Positions 8,867 to 18,506 are shown, counted from the stretch's first letter. The stretch: DNA of 64,000 nt from Nostoc sp. KVJ3 (GCF_026127265.1 NZ_WWFG01000002.1:1798001-1862000); one strand, 5' to 3'. The notes: generated by a model not told the origin, from the letters alone. Translations and numbers: made by a program.

Positions 8867-10087
8867 TTAATTTGTCTCGTCAGTTTTAGCACCGTTAGCA
8901 TAATAAGGAATAATTGCATCATTTTTAGGGAAATTTTTATAAATAAAGTATATAAGAAAGGGAATAGAGATAGCGAGCAAAAAAACTCGTTGACCTAACA
9001 GAGGTTGTATTGAAGTTTGATAATCTTTTACCGAAACAAATGCACTTCTTTCGATTGCTGATGTGTTGAAATAATCTATGACATTTAAAATTGTAGAAAT
9101 AGTGTTATGGAAAAAATGAAAAAGCATTGATGTTATTAAACATCGGGTTTTAAAATATAAAGTTGATAATATAATACCCATGATAAATAAAGAAATAATA
9201 TCAAATCGAAAATGTAAAATTGCGAATAGTAAAGACGAAGTTAAAATTCCTGATCTTACTCCCCATTTAACTGCCCATTTTTGCAAAATTATTCCTCGGA
9301 AAAAGAACTCTTCTATCATGGGAGCTAAGAGCATAACTGAAAAACTCCACACGATCATTTCGGAAATATTAGTAAAAGGTTTGTCATTAAGATAGCTTTC
9401 TACATATTTGGGAAAAACAAATGACAAATTATATAATAATAAGGTGTTGCAGCCCCGTGTAAAAGCAAATTTTATAGCAAAAAAAATTGCCAGTAATTTG
9501 AAATTAATATAGTTTCTATAACCGATAATTTTATTAAATTTTAGTCCTGCTTGTTGGGATTTTTTTAATAAAAAAAATCCCCAACAAGTCGAAACAAGTA
9601 TATTTAATAAATTAATAATAGTAGACTTTTGTGTTGGATCAAAAAAGTTTAAATTATTGAATGAATAAAATAGTCCTAATATAGACCAAAATAAAACAGG
9701 TAGGGCAATGAGCCAAGATAGGAATAACTCTGGAATATTAATTTTATCCCAGGGTTCATCTGCCAATATTTCATCTTGTAAAGAGGCTATATTTTCCTTG
9801 GAAGGAATAAGTAATAAGATTGATAAACCGAGCAAACTTAATAACCCTAGCCATCCCCATTGATACGAATACCCTTTACTTTTACTGTAGAGATAACATC
9901 CTTTAATAAAAAATCTATACCCTACTAAGAAAAATCCTACGATTAAAATAGCTATCAATATACTCAAATTAGGAAAGAAAGTATTTAAATATCCCTTAAA
10001 TAATCCCAGAATAATTAATGGAAAAAATTTTAAAGCAAGTCCCAGTAAAATTTGATTGATAGCTTTTTCTTTCTTTTTAATTTCCAT
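8867..10087 (-). CDS. CPBP family intramembrane metalloprotease
   Basis: 406 residues with about eight to ten hydrophobic helices. The C-terminal half carries the CPBP (Abi/CAAX-protease) motifs: EEFFFRG (EExxxR), FAILHFRFD with a metal-binding His, and LFHFFHNT with the last His. The N-terminal half is an extra membrane region with a basic start. Such proteins are presumed intramembrane endopeptidases, several linked to bacteriocin maturation or self-immunity. No peptide precursor is visible next to it. The low G+C matches the neighbouring menH gene. Confidence 0.87.
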   Translation of the reverse strand: MEIKKKEKAINQILLGLALKFFPLIILGLFKGYLNTFFPNLSILIAILIVGFFLVGYRFFIKGCYLYSKSKGYSYQWGWLGLLSLLGLSILLLIPSKENIASLQDEILADEPWDKINIPELFLSWLIALPVLFWSILGLFYSFNNLNFFDPTQKSTIINLLNILVSTCWGFFLLKKSQQAGLKFNKIIGYRNYINFKLLAIFFAIKFAFTRGCNTLLLYNLSFVFPKYVESYLNDKPFTNISEMIVWSFSVMLLAPMIEEFFFRGIILQKWAVKWGVRSGILTSSLLFAILHFRFDIISLFIMGIILSTLYFKTRCLITSMLFHFFHNTISTILNVIDYFNTSAIERSAFVSVKDYQTSIQPLLGQRVFLLAISIPFLIYFIYKNFPKNDAIIPYYANGAKTDETN

Positions 10088-10320
10088 ACATTATGAAGTT
10101 TAATAACCATGCGTAGCTTGCTGCTGTAACATCGCCTTTTTCAATGCCAAAACCTCCCCGCCTTAATACACTTTCGTCGGTATATTTACCTCTCTGCAAT
10201 TGATTTGGAACTGCCCAGGCTATTCGCTACGACTGCGAGACAGTTGTGTTAATTTTGGCATAAAGAACCCTCCACCTGAGTCAATACACCAAATCTTGCA
10301 TCTTTACAAAATTCTAATTA

Positions 10321-10713
10321 TTAAGGTAAAAATCGATCTAAAGCCGCTTTTAACTGTTTAATTTCCACGTCAATATTACCTTCTTGTGCGGCTCGACCAA
10401 TACATTCGGTTAAATGTTCATCCAAAACAATTCGTGCTACCCTATCCAATGCGCCCCGCACTGCGGCAATTTGCAGGAGAACATCAGGACAAGGGCTACT
10501 TTGCTGCACCATTGCCTTGATCCCACGAACATGTCCTTCTATACGCGATAATCGGTTGACAATTCGTCGTAAAGACTCTTCGCTATGGATGTGAGCATGA
10601 GTCGAATTTCCAGTTTCATGAGTACGATTTGTATCTGTATCATGCTTGTGGAAATCTTCTGTTTGGTGGGATGTTGGCAAGGATTCCTTGCCTAACGGGT
10701 TTGATCCATTCAT
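10321..10713 (-). CDS. CsoR/RcnR-family metal sensor, InrS-like (nickel)
   Basis: 130 residues, all-alpha DUF156 fold. A His-rich tail (residues about 16-43) precedes the core SEESLRRIVNRLSRIEGHVRGI. The candidate ligands H43, C75, H100 and C104 have the same spacing as the nickel ligands of Synechocystis InrS (H21, C53, H78, C82), so a Ni(II)-relieved repressor is likely. InrS regulates the exporter gene nrsD in Synechocystis. No exporter is adjacent here, so the target is elsewhere. The CsoR and formaldehyde-sensing FrmR groups differ at these ligand positions. Confidence 0.88.
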   Translation of the reverse strand: MNGSNPLGKESLPTSHQTEDFHKHDTDTNRTHETGNSTHAHIHSEESLRRIVNRLSRIEGHVRGIKAMVQQSSPCPDVLLQIAAVRGALDRVARIVLDEHLTECIGRAAQEGNIDVEIKQLKAALDRFLP

Positions 10714-10805
10714 GGGTTATCAAAGGACTTGTAGTAGTAAGATCCTAGCCTAGTACACAACCAACCCAAAATTTCTAGGTGATGCTTCACTAATAACACT
10801 TAATA

Positions 10806-10899
10806 GTGGTCTGTCAAACCCATTTTGACGGTTGGAGAGACGCGATAAATCGCCGTCTCTACAGAAAATTTATTCGTCAATTATTTCTTGACAGACTAC
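10806..10899. repeat. Small TA-flanked inverted-repeat element
   Basis: GTGGTCTGTCAA at 10806 and TTGACAGACTAC ending at 10899 are imperfect terminal inverted repeats, each bordered outside by TA. Inside is the hairpin GAGACGCGATAAATCGCCGTCTC. The layout fits an IS630/Tc1-type MITE. Confidence 0.6.
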
Positions 10900-10988
10900 T
10901 AGCTATCAGATTGTTAGCGTTGTTGACTGCAATTCTCTACGAGACGCTGCACGAAGGACATACTTAGCGATCGCTGTAAATATTGCAA

Positions 10989-11019
10989 AGAGGTAGAGGA
11001 AAGTATTCCTCCTACCTCT
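10989..11019 (-). terminator. Hairpin downstream of DUF4335 gene
   Basis: AGAGGTAGAGGAA and TTCCTCCTACCTCT form a stem of about 12 bp with a 4-base loop, just beyond the stop of the minus-strand gene. The following T-run on the minus strand is weak. Confidence 0.5.
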
Positions 11020-11045
11020 GTTGTTAAACACATTTGTTTACTTAA

Positions 11046-12676
11046 TTATTGATCTGGAAAAGTCTGTACCTTCCCGTCAGGACTGAGAACAACTCGAATT
11101 CTGACATTTTGTCCGCGTGTATTGGCGGAAACAAAAGGTTTACCAAGTTGAGGCATCCCAGCGTTATCAACGAATTCTCTTGCTGCTTTATTGAGAGGAA
11201 GAATTCGTTCAACTGTGCCGTCAACACTGACAAGCAAACTATACTCTAATGTTTGTGCTAGTCCGGCGGGTGGTTGCCAACGCTTACTTAGGTATTCTCT
11301 TGCTTCTGCTACTTGAGGTGTGTCAAATAATGTACCAGTTGCCACTTCTCTGGATTTAGGGGTTCTACGTCCGTCTCCTAATTGATCGATGAATGGATTA
11401 TTATCAGCAGTTCTAGATGAAGAAAGTTGTGAAGCAGGTTTTTCTCCAGCTTGTAAGGAATTAATTCTTTCGTCTAGCTGTTGTGAAGTTAGTGGAGAGG
11501 TTTGGATAGGGTCATTATTAGGTATTGTGCTAAGAGATGGGGGAGTGACTGGTGAGATATTAGTTGGTAAACTGCCTGTGTTAGAAGATAGTCGGGGTGG
11601 CAAATTCCGCCGATGAGGAAGAGTACCAGCTTGGGGACTTAACCCTGTAGAGTTCTGTCCCACATTTGGTAACATGGCAATTTCTTGGCTGGGGATTTTA
11701 CTCGATAGTGCGTTCGCGGAGCCTCTGGTAGAGAAGCTCGCCGTTGGCATTGCTTTATTGCTGGGAAGGGTTGCAGTCGTACCCTGAGATTTTGTCAGTG
11801 CATTATTTGGGAACAGAGGTGGCGGTGCAGAGAAACTGGAATTAGGGCGGGGGCTGTTAGAGGGGCTGGGGGTAAAGTGGATGTAGGAAGTGGAGGAGTG
11901 GAACCTAGCAAATTATCCGATGGAGTGGTTAGTCCAGGTTCCGGTGTAGGGAAGTTTAGTGAAGTTGAAGGTTCTAAAGCAGTCTTTACTGCTGCTGGAT
12001 CTGAGGTTTTGACTGCGTGCTGTTCTTTTTCTCTGATGCTGTTAGCATATTGCCAAGTAACTGGTAAGAAACCTACACCTAATACTAATACTGCGGCAAC
12101 AGGAGCCCAAGCCGGGAACCGTAGAGTCGAACTCGTGCTGTTGAAGTTTGGGAGTGCCATGACATCAGTTGAGTATTCATCTAAAGCACTTGCCAAATCA
12201 AATAATTGCAGCAGAGTGAGTTGAATTACAGGGCCAGATGAGTGGTTGGCGAGAGAACCGAGAAATAGATTGTGAGTTAAATAGCTGCCTGGTTCTAAGC
12301 GGATATTTCCCCCAGGAATCTGGGTACTAAAAGAATTTAATGTTTTTGTGGAAGACTTTAATTCCGGTTCAACCAGTGCTATATTTGACTCTTCCGTACT
12401 GGGGAAGCTGACCCGAAAGCTTTCTGGAGACTGTTGGAGGAATTGCTGTACGTAGTTTGTAACTGCATCACATAAGACTTCGAGTTGCTCGCGATCGCCC
12501 CGAATTGGGACTCTGTGTTCTTCTGGTAGTCGGGGATCGTCAAAACGTAGCTCAAAGCTGAGGTGCTTGAGGACAGTTTTCCCCATCCAACGAGACAGAG
12601 GCGAGCTTTGCGCGAATACTTCTAGCGTGCAGGTAGGCGGTGTGTAGCGACGAATTACAGAATTTGATAGAGGCAT
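11046..12676 (-). pseudogene. DUF4335 domain protein, split by a frameshift
   Basis: Two minus-strand reading frames form one protein. The first runs 12676-11795 (starts MPLSNSVIRRYTPPTCTLEV; DUF4335 domain about residues 1-190; membrane helix about 195-213; Pro/Ser/Thr-rich linker). The second ends at 11046 and holds the conserved C-terminal domain (AREYLSKRWQPPAGLAQTLEYS to VLSPDGKVQTF). The second frame stays open upstream to beyond 11880, so one indel in the Pro-rich linker near 11865-11880 (a G5 homopolymer lies at 11868-11872) would join them. It could be a true mutation or a sequencing error. The second part also contains an in-frame dispersed repeat at 11711-11745. It pairs with DUF3038 upstream, as in other cyanobacteria. 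Function is unknown. Confidence 0.75.
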
Positions 12677-12922
12677 GGCAGGAACTGCGAGGAAGACTAT
12701 TTATTTGGGATTTTGCAAAAAGTTAAGCCAGTTGCTTGTAAAGAAAAGTTGAAATGGTGGATTCCTCCACTCACAATTCTGGAAGCTTCCTTCCGTTATG
12801 TAAAATAGTGTGCCAGGAGGAAGTAGTGCTGATAGTGCATCGCCCAAGGGCTAATAACCATCAAAAGGGTTTCCCGATCTAGCAAACCTTCATAAGCGAA
12901 TTTTGATTGAGAAATTTCAAAT

Positions 12923-13528
12923 CTAAAATTTTGTCGAACGGTCTATAAGTGCTAGCCAGAGGCGGCGATGCCCACCGGAAGCACTGTAAAAAAGTAAATC
13001 TACAAGCAGCTTTAGTGCCAGGTTGGTAAGTAAATCCGTTGAGATTTTCTCGTCCTCTTCCATCCGCTCTTGGTAGGTGTTGCAAAATGCATCAATATAA
13101 TCTCCAAGTAAGGCAGTCTGGTGAGGTTCCCGGTTATTTTCTGCCATTTGTTCTAACAGTCCGACAGCGCGGCGAATCAATTCTTGGTGCTGTTTGGCTA
13201 AGTAGCAGATAATCAAAACAAGCGATCGCGCTTCTTCGACATCTAGCTTTTTTCGCCCTCCTTGACCTTTACGTAGGGGATTTGATTGGCGCAGTCGCCA
13301 TAAAGCTACGCGGTCTGGCACTCTTGACTCTAAATTCAGATCAGTTGCCGCCGAAAGCATGGCCTCTGAACCAATCCCAGTTAAGGTTTCTAGCGCCAAC
13401 AGCACCAAGTCTAATTGGGTTTTGATATTGTCCCATTGAACTGTGTTTGGGGCTGGAAGCTTGATTAAATCCTCCCACTGGGAATTTGGAGTGGCTGAGT
13501 TGGCGGCCGAGTGCATAACTTTTAGCAT
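12923..13528 (-). CDS. DUF3038 family protein
   Basis: 201 residues, mostly helical, soluble. It matches DUF3038, a cyanobacterial family of unknown function. Landmarks are LDLVLLALETLTGIGSEAML, the basic GQGGRKKLDVEEARSLV segment and the C-terminal GGHRRLWLALIDRS. It lies 246 bases upstream of the DUF4335 gene on the same strand, the order conserved in cyanobacteria, so the two probably act together. The start at 13528 gives MLKVMHS; a second Met at codon 5 is possible. Confidence 0.85.
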   Translation of the reverse strand: MLKVMHSAANSATPNSQWEDLIKLPAPNTVQWDNIKTQLDLVLLALETLTGIGSEAMLSAATDLNLESRVPDRVALWRLRQSNPLRKGQGGRKKLDVEEARSLVLIICYLAKQHQELIRRAVGLLEQMAENNREPHQTALLGDYIDAFCNTYQERMEEDEKISTDLLTNLALKLLVDLLFYSASGGHRRLWLALIDRSTKF

Positions 13529-13881
13529 AGGTGATCAAGCTGATAGGGGATGTTGCTGTTACCCATTTTGAAACCAGACTCTCAAGCATCAAGCTTGGTT
13601 TCCCATAGCTATGAACCAGAGGCTTCAGCTAGATTTTTTCTATGTGGTAAACAGCAGGTATCTTTGTCCTACTCTAGATGAAAATCTCTTTTAGACAAAG
13701 TAGAAAAGTATCAATTCTAATTAAGGTTTACCTGACTTTCACTACTAATTCCGTACAAGAGTATAAATAAACTATGTTACGACTTACCCAAATAATAGCC
13801 AAAAAGAAAGATTTTCAGGTAGGGGCAATTCATGAATTGCCCCTACAGGTGTACCTGACATAAATGAGAATCGCTATAACT
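13529..13881. other. Spacer with a 28-bp perfect palindrome
   Basis: The gap between mutS2 and the DUF3038 gene, both on the minus strand. Its only structured feature is the palindrome at 13819-13846 (arm GTAGGGGCAATTCA and its complement), repeated at 18479-18506. Confidence 0.6.
13819..13846. repeat. 28-bp palindrome (copy 1)
   Basis: Perfect inverted repeat with arm GTAGGGGCAATTCA and no loop, just downstream of mutS2. The second copy at 18479-18506 extends three more base pairs on each side. Confidence 0.8.
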
Positions 13882-16296
13882 TTATTTGATGTGAGCAACG
13901 GTAACACCACTACCGCCATCTGCTTGTTCTGCTGGTTCGTAGTTGTTCACTCTGGAATGCTGTTGCAAAAAAGCGTGAACTCCTTGGCGTAGTTTACCAG
14001 TACCGTACCCATGAATAATCCAGATGGGGCCTGTAGCTTCTGAGATGGCTTTATCTAAAATGTATTCGGCATCAGCTACCCGCTTACCGCGCAAATCGAT
14101 GGTATTCTGGGAAGTCCGAATTTCGGGGACACTTTGTGGTGGTGGAGTTACTGGTGCTGGGGCTGGTTTGGCTTTGATGACTGGTTCGGGTTTTTGACCA
14201 TCTAATGATTCTACGTCTTCCAATTTTACGGTCATCTTCATTAGCCCAAAGCGAACGCTTAACTCGCCATCTTCATTAGGGGCGGCGATCACATCCGCTA
14301 TTTGTCCGAGTTTGGGAACGCGGATGCGATCGCCTATTTTGGGCATAAACCCAGGTTTTGGTTTTGCTGGCGCTGCTGGCTGATAAAGCTGGCCAATTTG
14401 ATTCAAAGCATTGGTGGCTTGCTGGGCTTCTTGGGCTGTGGGTGTACCTTTCTGTAAGCGGCGAATTACTTGCGCAATTTCACCTTTTGCCTGGGCGATC
14501 GCTTGTTGGACTGCTATTTCCTGGGAAGCCCGCAAACTGCTTTCCCTCTCTTCCAAGCTTGCGGCTTTTGCAGATACTTCTTTGTATAAACGTTCTGCTT
14601 GCTGCAACAAACTTTGGGCTTCGGCTGCTTTGGTTTCCTGGCGGCGGCGTTGGGCTTCTAAGCCGGCAATCACCTGATTAACTTCATCTGTGGCCTCTCC
14701 CACCTGAGTTTTTGCCTGTTGGACAACTTCTGGTTTTAATCCTAAGCGCAAGGCAATAGTTAAGGCGTTAGAACGTCCTGGGATGCCCCACAGCAATCGA
14801 TAAGTTGGCGAGAGAGTACTTTCGTCAAATTCTACGGAGGCATTCTCAAACCGCTCATCTTCGTATTTCAGGGCTTTTAGTTCGCCGAAGTGAGTAGTAG
14901 CGATGGTTAGCTGGGCATGGTTGGCGAGATATTGCAACAAGGCGATCGCTAAGGCGCTACCCTCAACTGGATCGGTTCCTGCGCCGACTTCATCGAGTAA
15001 GACTAGGGAGTAGGGAGTGGGGAGTGGGGAGTGGTTTAGATTCTCCGCTTCGCCATTTTCTAATGCTTCTAAAATCCGACTAATTCGGCGGATGTGACCG
15101 GAGAATGTGGATAAACTTTGCTGTAAGGATTGTTCATCGCCAATATCTGCCAGTACTTTATCAAACCAAGGTATTTCCACTGGTTCGCGGGCGGGGACAA
15201 ATAAACCCACTTTGGCCATCAATGCTGCTAACCCTAAAGTTTTTAAGGTTACAGTTTTACCGCCAGTATTTGGCCCGGTAATTGTAACTACCCGAATTAG
15301 CGGATTTATCAGTAAATCTACAGGAACTACTGATTGCCCTTGTTCGTGCTGTTGCTGCCACACTAACAGAGGATGTCGTAAGTTCCGTAAGGTAATGATT
15401 TCTTTGTCTTGACGTTGAATAAATCGCGGAGGATTCGCCCCTAGCCAGTAACTATATCGCGATCTAGCAACCGCTAGATCCAAAGTGGTGGCGATCGCTA
15501 ATAATCTCTCTAAATCTGGTTTGACTGCGGCTATAAGTTCCGTCAAAATACGGCGAATCGCTTCTTCTTCTGCTTGCTCTCTGCGGATGATTTGCCGCAG
15601 TTGGTTGCCTAGAGGCACTACCGAATTCGGTTCTATATATAGGGTCGCACCGCTGGTAGAGGTATCGTGGACAATACCGGGGATGGCATCTTTTTGCGGT
15701 GCTTTTACGGGGATGACAAAGCGATCGCTGCGTTGGGTAATTAGCTGTTCTTGAACTGCCCCAGATTTTGCTTGTAAGATATTTTGCAGCTTTTGCGTAA
15801 TTTGGCTGCGTAATCGCCGCAAGTCTGTGCGAATTTCTCCCAGTTTTTGACTCGCGCGGTCAGTTACCTGGGCCCGTTCATCAATACATCGGTGAATTTC
15901 TTGTTCTAGTTCTGGATAAGTCCGCAAATCGGCAACTAACTCAGTCAGGATCGGCAAATCTTCCTGATTGTCAATAACGCGGCGCAAACTTCTAGCACCC
16001 GCAAGGGTGGTTGCGATCGCTAACAGTTCATCCCCTGTCAAAACTCCGTTGCGTTCTGCCCGTTCTAGGGAATCGCCAATATCTTGAATTCCCTCAAATG
16101 ACAGTCCCGTAGTGAGGCGACTTTCCAATTGGTAGACTTCTTTGGTTTGCTCTAACAACTGTTCGCTTTGGGTCTGAGAATCGGGTATTTTCAGATGACG
16201 CGCAGCTGTCGCCCCCAGCTTAGTTGCCGCGAAGGTGGCAAGGTGCTGGCAGAGGCGATGCCATTCTAATAATTCTAAGGTTTCAGATTGGATCAA
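13882..16296 (-). CDS. mutS2: MutS2 ATPase/endonuclease
   Basis: 804 residues in MutS2 order: N-terminal helical clamp region, ATPase core with Walker A TGPNTGGKT (340-348) and Walker B VLLDEVGAGTDP, a long coiled coil (about 520-630), a KOW-like segment (KIGDRIRVPKLGQ) and a C-terminal Smr nuclease domain (TIDLRGKRVADAE, IIHGYGTGKLRQGV). MutS2 restrains homologous recombination and acts on stalled or collided ribosomes in other bacteria; it is not a mismatch-repair protein. A segment at 15007-15048 (residues about 417-431, reading SPLPTPYS) looks like a GGGAGTGGGGAGT-type spacer repeat inserted in frame just before Walker B. Confidence 0.95.
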   Translation of the reverse strand: MIQSETLELLEWHRLCQHLATFAATKLGATAARHLKIPDSQTQSEQLLEQTKEVYQLESRLTTGLSFEGIQDIGDSLERAERNGVLTGDELLAIATTLAGARSLRRVIDNQEDLPILTELVADLRTYPELEQEIHRCIDERAQVTDRASQKLGEIRTDLRRLRSQITQKLQNILQAKSGAVQEQLITQRSDRFVIPVKAPQKDAIPGIVHDTSTSGATLYIEPNSVVPLGNQLRQIIRREQAEEEAIRRILTELIAAVKPDLERLLAIATTLDLAVARSRYSYWLGANPPRFIQRQDKEIITLRNLRHPLLVWQQQHEQGQSVVPVDLLINPLIRVVTITGPNTGGKTVTLKTLGLAALMAKVGLFVPAREPVEIPWFDKVLADIGDEQSLQQSLSTFSGHIRRISRILEALENGEAENLNHSPLPTPYSLVLLDEVGAGTDPVEGSALAIALLQYLANHAQLTIATTHFGELKALKYEDERFENASVEFDESTLSPTYRLLWGIPGRSNALTIALRLGLKPEVVQQAKTQVGEATDEVNQVIAGLEAQRRRQETKAAEAQSLLQQAERLYKEVSAKAASLEERESSLRASQEIAVQQAIAQAKGEIAQVIRRLQKGTPTAQEAQQATNALNQIGQLYQPAAPAKPKPGFMPKIGDRIRVPKLGQIADVIAAPNEDGELSVRFGLMKMTVKLEDVESLDGQKPEPVIKAKPAPAPVTPPPQSVPEIRTSQNTIDLRGKRVADAEYILDKAISEATGPIWIIHGYGTGKLRQGVHAFLQQHSRVNNYEPAEQADGGSGVTVAHIK

Positions 16297-16483
16297 GGTT
16301 TCAACATCTAATCTGAAATTATCGTAACAATTATAGTTCCCAGATGGATAAATCTTAAAGGAGAAAATTTTGCTTTAGTCAAATCAGGCAGTTAGTGCGT
16401 GGTATTGACACTCTCCTACCTAAAGGCGAGGAGATTCTTAAGACCTCACAATCTTAATATCCTGTTTGCACAGGTTCTCAGAC

Positions 16484-17929
16484 TCAACACGTTTGCACAA
16501 AAGTGCGTGCTGATATCTTTTGAGCGTTTAGCTGTTTAACAGCAAGTTCCGGGGAGTCCCCCCGTACTATCTTAAAACCTCTATCTCTAACAGTTTTTGC
16601 AGCACCAATATCAGCGTGTTCGTGATATCCGCATTCAGTGCAGATGAATTTTTCACCATCACGGCTAGACTTATCAATATGCCCACAATTTCTGCATTCA
16701 AGGCTAGAGTGTTTAGGGTTAATTTTAATCACGACTTTTCCTTGCTTTGCAGCGAGATACTCAATCTTTAAAATTAATTCACCCCACCCTGCATCAGAGA
16801 TAGCGCGATTTAAACCTTTCTTTCTCGATTGCCCATTTTTCAAAAACCTGCCACTATTCTCATCAACTTTAACTTTGCAACGTCTCAACATACCGGAGAT
16901 ATTTAAATCTTCTAAGGCAATAGCATCAACCTTTCAAGATACTATGAGGTTTGCAACGTCCCACTGGTAAGTGACTCGTTTATCTGTAATCTTTTTGTGA
17001 AAACGTCCTAACTTGCTAGCTGCTTTTTTACAATTTTTACTACCCTTAACTTTTCTGCTAACTCGCCTCTGTCTAATTTTCAGAGTACGTTTAGCTTTCT
17101 TGTTAGTTGAGAATTTAGGATTATTAATTTGATACCTATCCGACAAGTGAACAAGCTTGGTTATTCCTAAGTCGAAACCAAGGATAGACTTAACTTCATC
17201 TATTGGTTTTAATACGTAATCTGGAATACTTTTATCTTCAATCCTAATTGAGACATACCAACCATCTTGACGCTTGCGGATTGTCGCGGACTTGAGAGTA
17301 AATCCATCTGGTATTAAGCGAGATTTGAAGAATCGCATCCATCCTAACTTAGGAAGGTAGATTTTACTCCCTTGAACTTTCACGCCCATCTGGTAAGTAA
17401 AGGATGTAAAATTGCTCCGGTTTTTAAATTTGGGAAACCCTCTACCATCAAAAAAGTTTTTGTAAGCAGTGTCAAGACGTTTAACGTTTTGTTGTAGCAC
17501 TGTAGAATCAATTTTACCAAACCACGGTCTAGCTTTCTTTAGCTGAGGTAAAGCCGTTATTTGGATATCTCCAGCACTACGCCGTGGGTTTTTCAGCTTG
17601 CCATCTAAATCTTTCTTAGCATCCTTCCAAGGTTCTCCGCTTGCACCATTCTTGCTAACAAAACAAGTCAGTGGACAGGCTTCTGATTTAGTTCTGATAT
17701 CACAATAGTCTCCCTGAATAAATTGCTGATTATATTGAGCTATTCTGTCAGTCAAACTCCAGTTGTAGGTAGAGCGAAGCATATCTAGCCATCCACCCAT
17801 TTTGTTTGACTGAGTAACGTTAGGACGCAGCTTGTAGGCGTAATTTGTTAGCAGTTTGTAATCACCTCCTATTGTCGATTGGCTAACTCGATTATACACT
17901 ACATAATATATACAAAACACAATCAGCAA
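16484..17929 (-). pseudogene. tnpB: TnpB RNA-guided nuclease with in-frame TGA
   Basis: The reading frame is continuous apart from a TGA at 16934-16936. All expected parts are present: N-terminal TnpB region (LTNYAYKLRPN, SLTDRI), RuvC Asp in LGFDLGITKL, RuvC Glu in AIALEDLN just after the stop, a zinc finger (CRNC ... CTEC) and the third acidic residue in HADIGAAKTV. The stop removes the last two catalytic residues, so the truncated product should be inactive. The apparent ATG at 17929 adds an unrelated leader. A ribosome binding site (AGGAGG) lies before a CTG at 17854, where family members begin, suggesting a lost or weak start as well. Confidence 0.85.
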
Positions 17930-17939
17930 TTACAGAAAG

Positions 17940-18346
17940 ATGGGAATTTTTTCTCCAGATGAATACAGACATGAAGGCAATGCAATATCACTTCTTAACT
18001 ATCACTTTTTTTTTATACCAAAACGGAGGAAGAAGGTATTGGTAGACGTAATAGCAGAGAGATTGCAGGAAATCATCTGTGAGGTTTGCAATTGAATTTA
18101 GATGGAAAATTATTGCAATGGAAATCATGCCTGACCATATTCACTTATTTTTGAATGTGAAACCAACAGACAATCCCTCCCAAATCATGAACAGAATTAA
18201 AGGACGGGCTTCTCATCACTTAAGACTCATAGTTTCCAGAATTACTTAAACTTCCAACTCTATGGACACCAAGCTATTTTGTTTCAACTGCTGGTAATAT
18301 TTCTACAAAAAATGTAATAGATTACATAGCACACCAAAAAGATTAA
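17940..18346 (+). pseudogene. tnpA: IS200/IS605-type Y1 transposase, broken
   Basis: Translation in three successive frames recovers an IS200-like TnpA. MGIFSPDEYRHEGNAISLLN runs to a TGA near 18095. Another frame then gives the HUH motif (MPDHIHLFLNV) and the segment QIMNRIKGRASHHL. A third frame gives LKLPTLWTPSYFVSTAGNIS and the catalytic tyrosine helix NVIDYIAHQ. At least two frameshifts therefore separate the parts. It is divergent from tnpB. Confidence 0.8.
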
Positions 18347-18478
18347 ATCAAAACACCGTAAACGGTGCTATCAGCCTTCATCCCCTTCCTGAAGTACGAA
18401 ATACGCAACTACGTTGCTGTTTCTCAGGGGTTTTCAGCATTTCCCTTATAATTTAGGACTTACGCAAAAGGACACGCT

Positions 18479-18506
18479 GTAGGGGCAATTCATGAATTGC
18501 CCCTAC
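18479..18506. repeat. 28-bp palindrome (copy 2)
   Basis: Same palindrome as at 13819-13846. Here the match continues outward (GCT before, AGC after), giving 34 bp. It lies between the IS605 remnant and the DUF2288 gene. Confidence 0.8.

Larger units (their letters stand above)
16405..18450. mobile_element. Decayed IS605-type insertion sequence (divergent tnpA/tnpB)
   Basis: tnpB runs on the minus strand and a broken tnpA on the plus strand, as in IS605-type elements. The probable right end is near 16405-16435, where TCTCC.../GGAGA can fold into a subterminal hairpin and the minus strand ends GTGTCAA. The left end is less certain, around 18346-18450, and includes the hairpin CACCG-TAAA-CGGTG at 18353-18366. 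Both genes are damaged, so the element should be immobile without help in trans. Confidence 0.75.

Noticed and set aside
14358..15754. Several plus-strand frames of 88-107 codons
   Set aside because: They lie antisense to mutS2, whose protein motifs are complete; frames are shadows of its codon pattern.
16934..16936. TGA recoding (selenocysteine or readthrough) in tnpB
   Set aside because: No SECIS-like hairpin was seen, and the broken tnpA and weak start codon next door point to simple decay.
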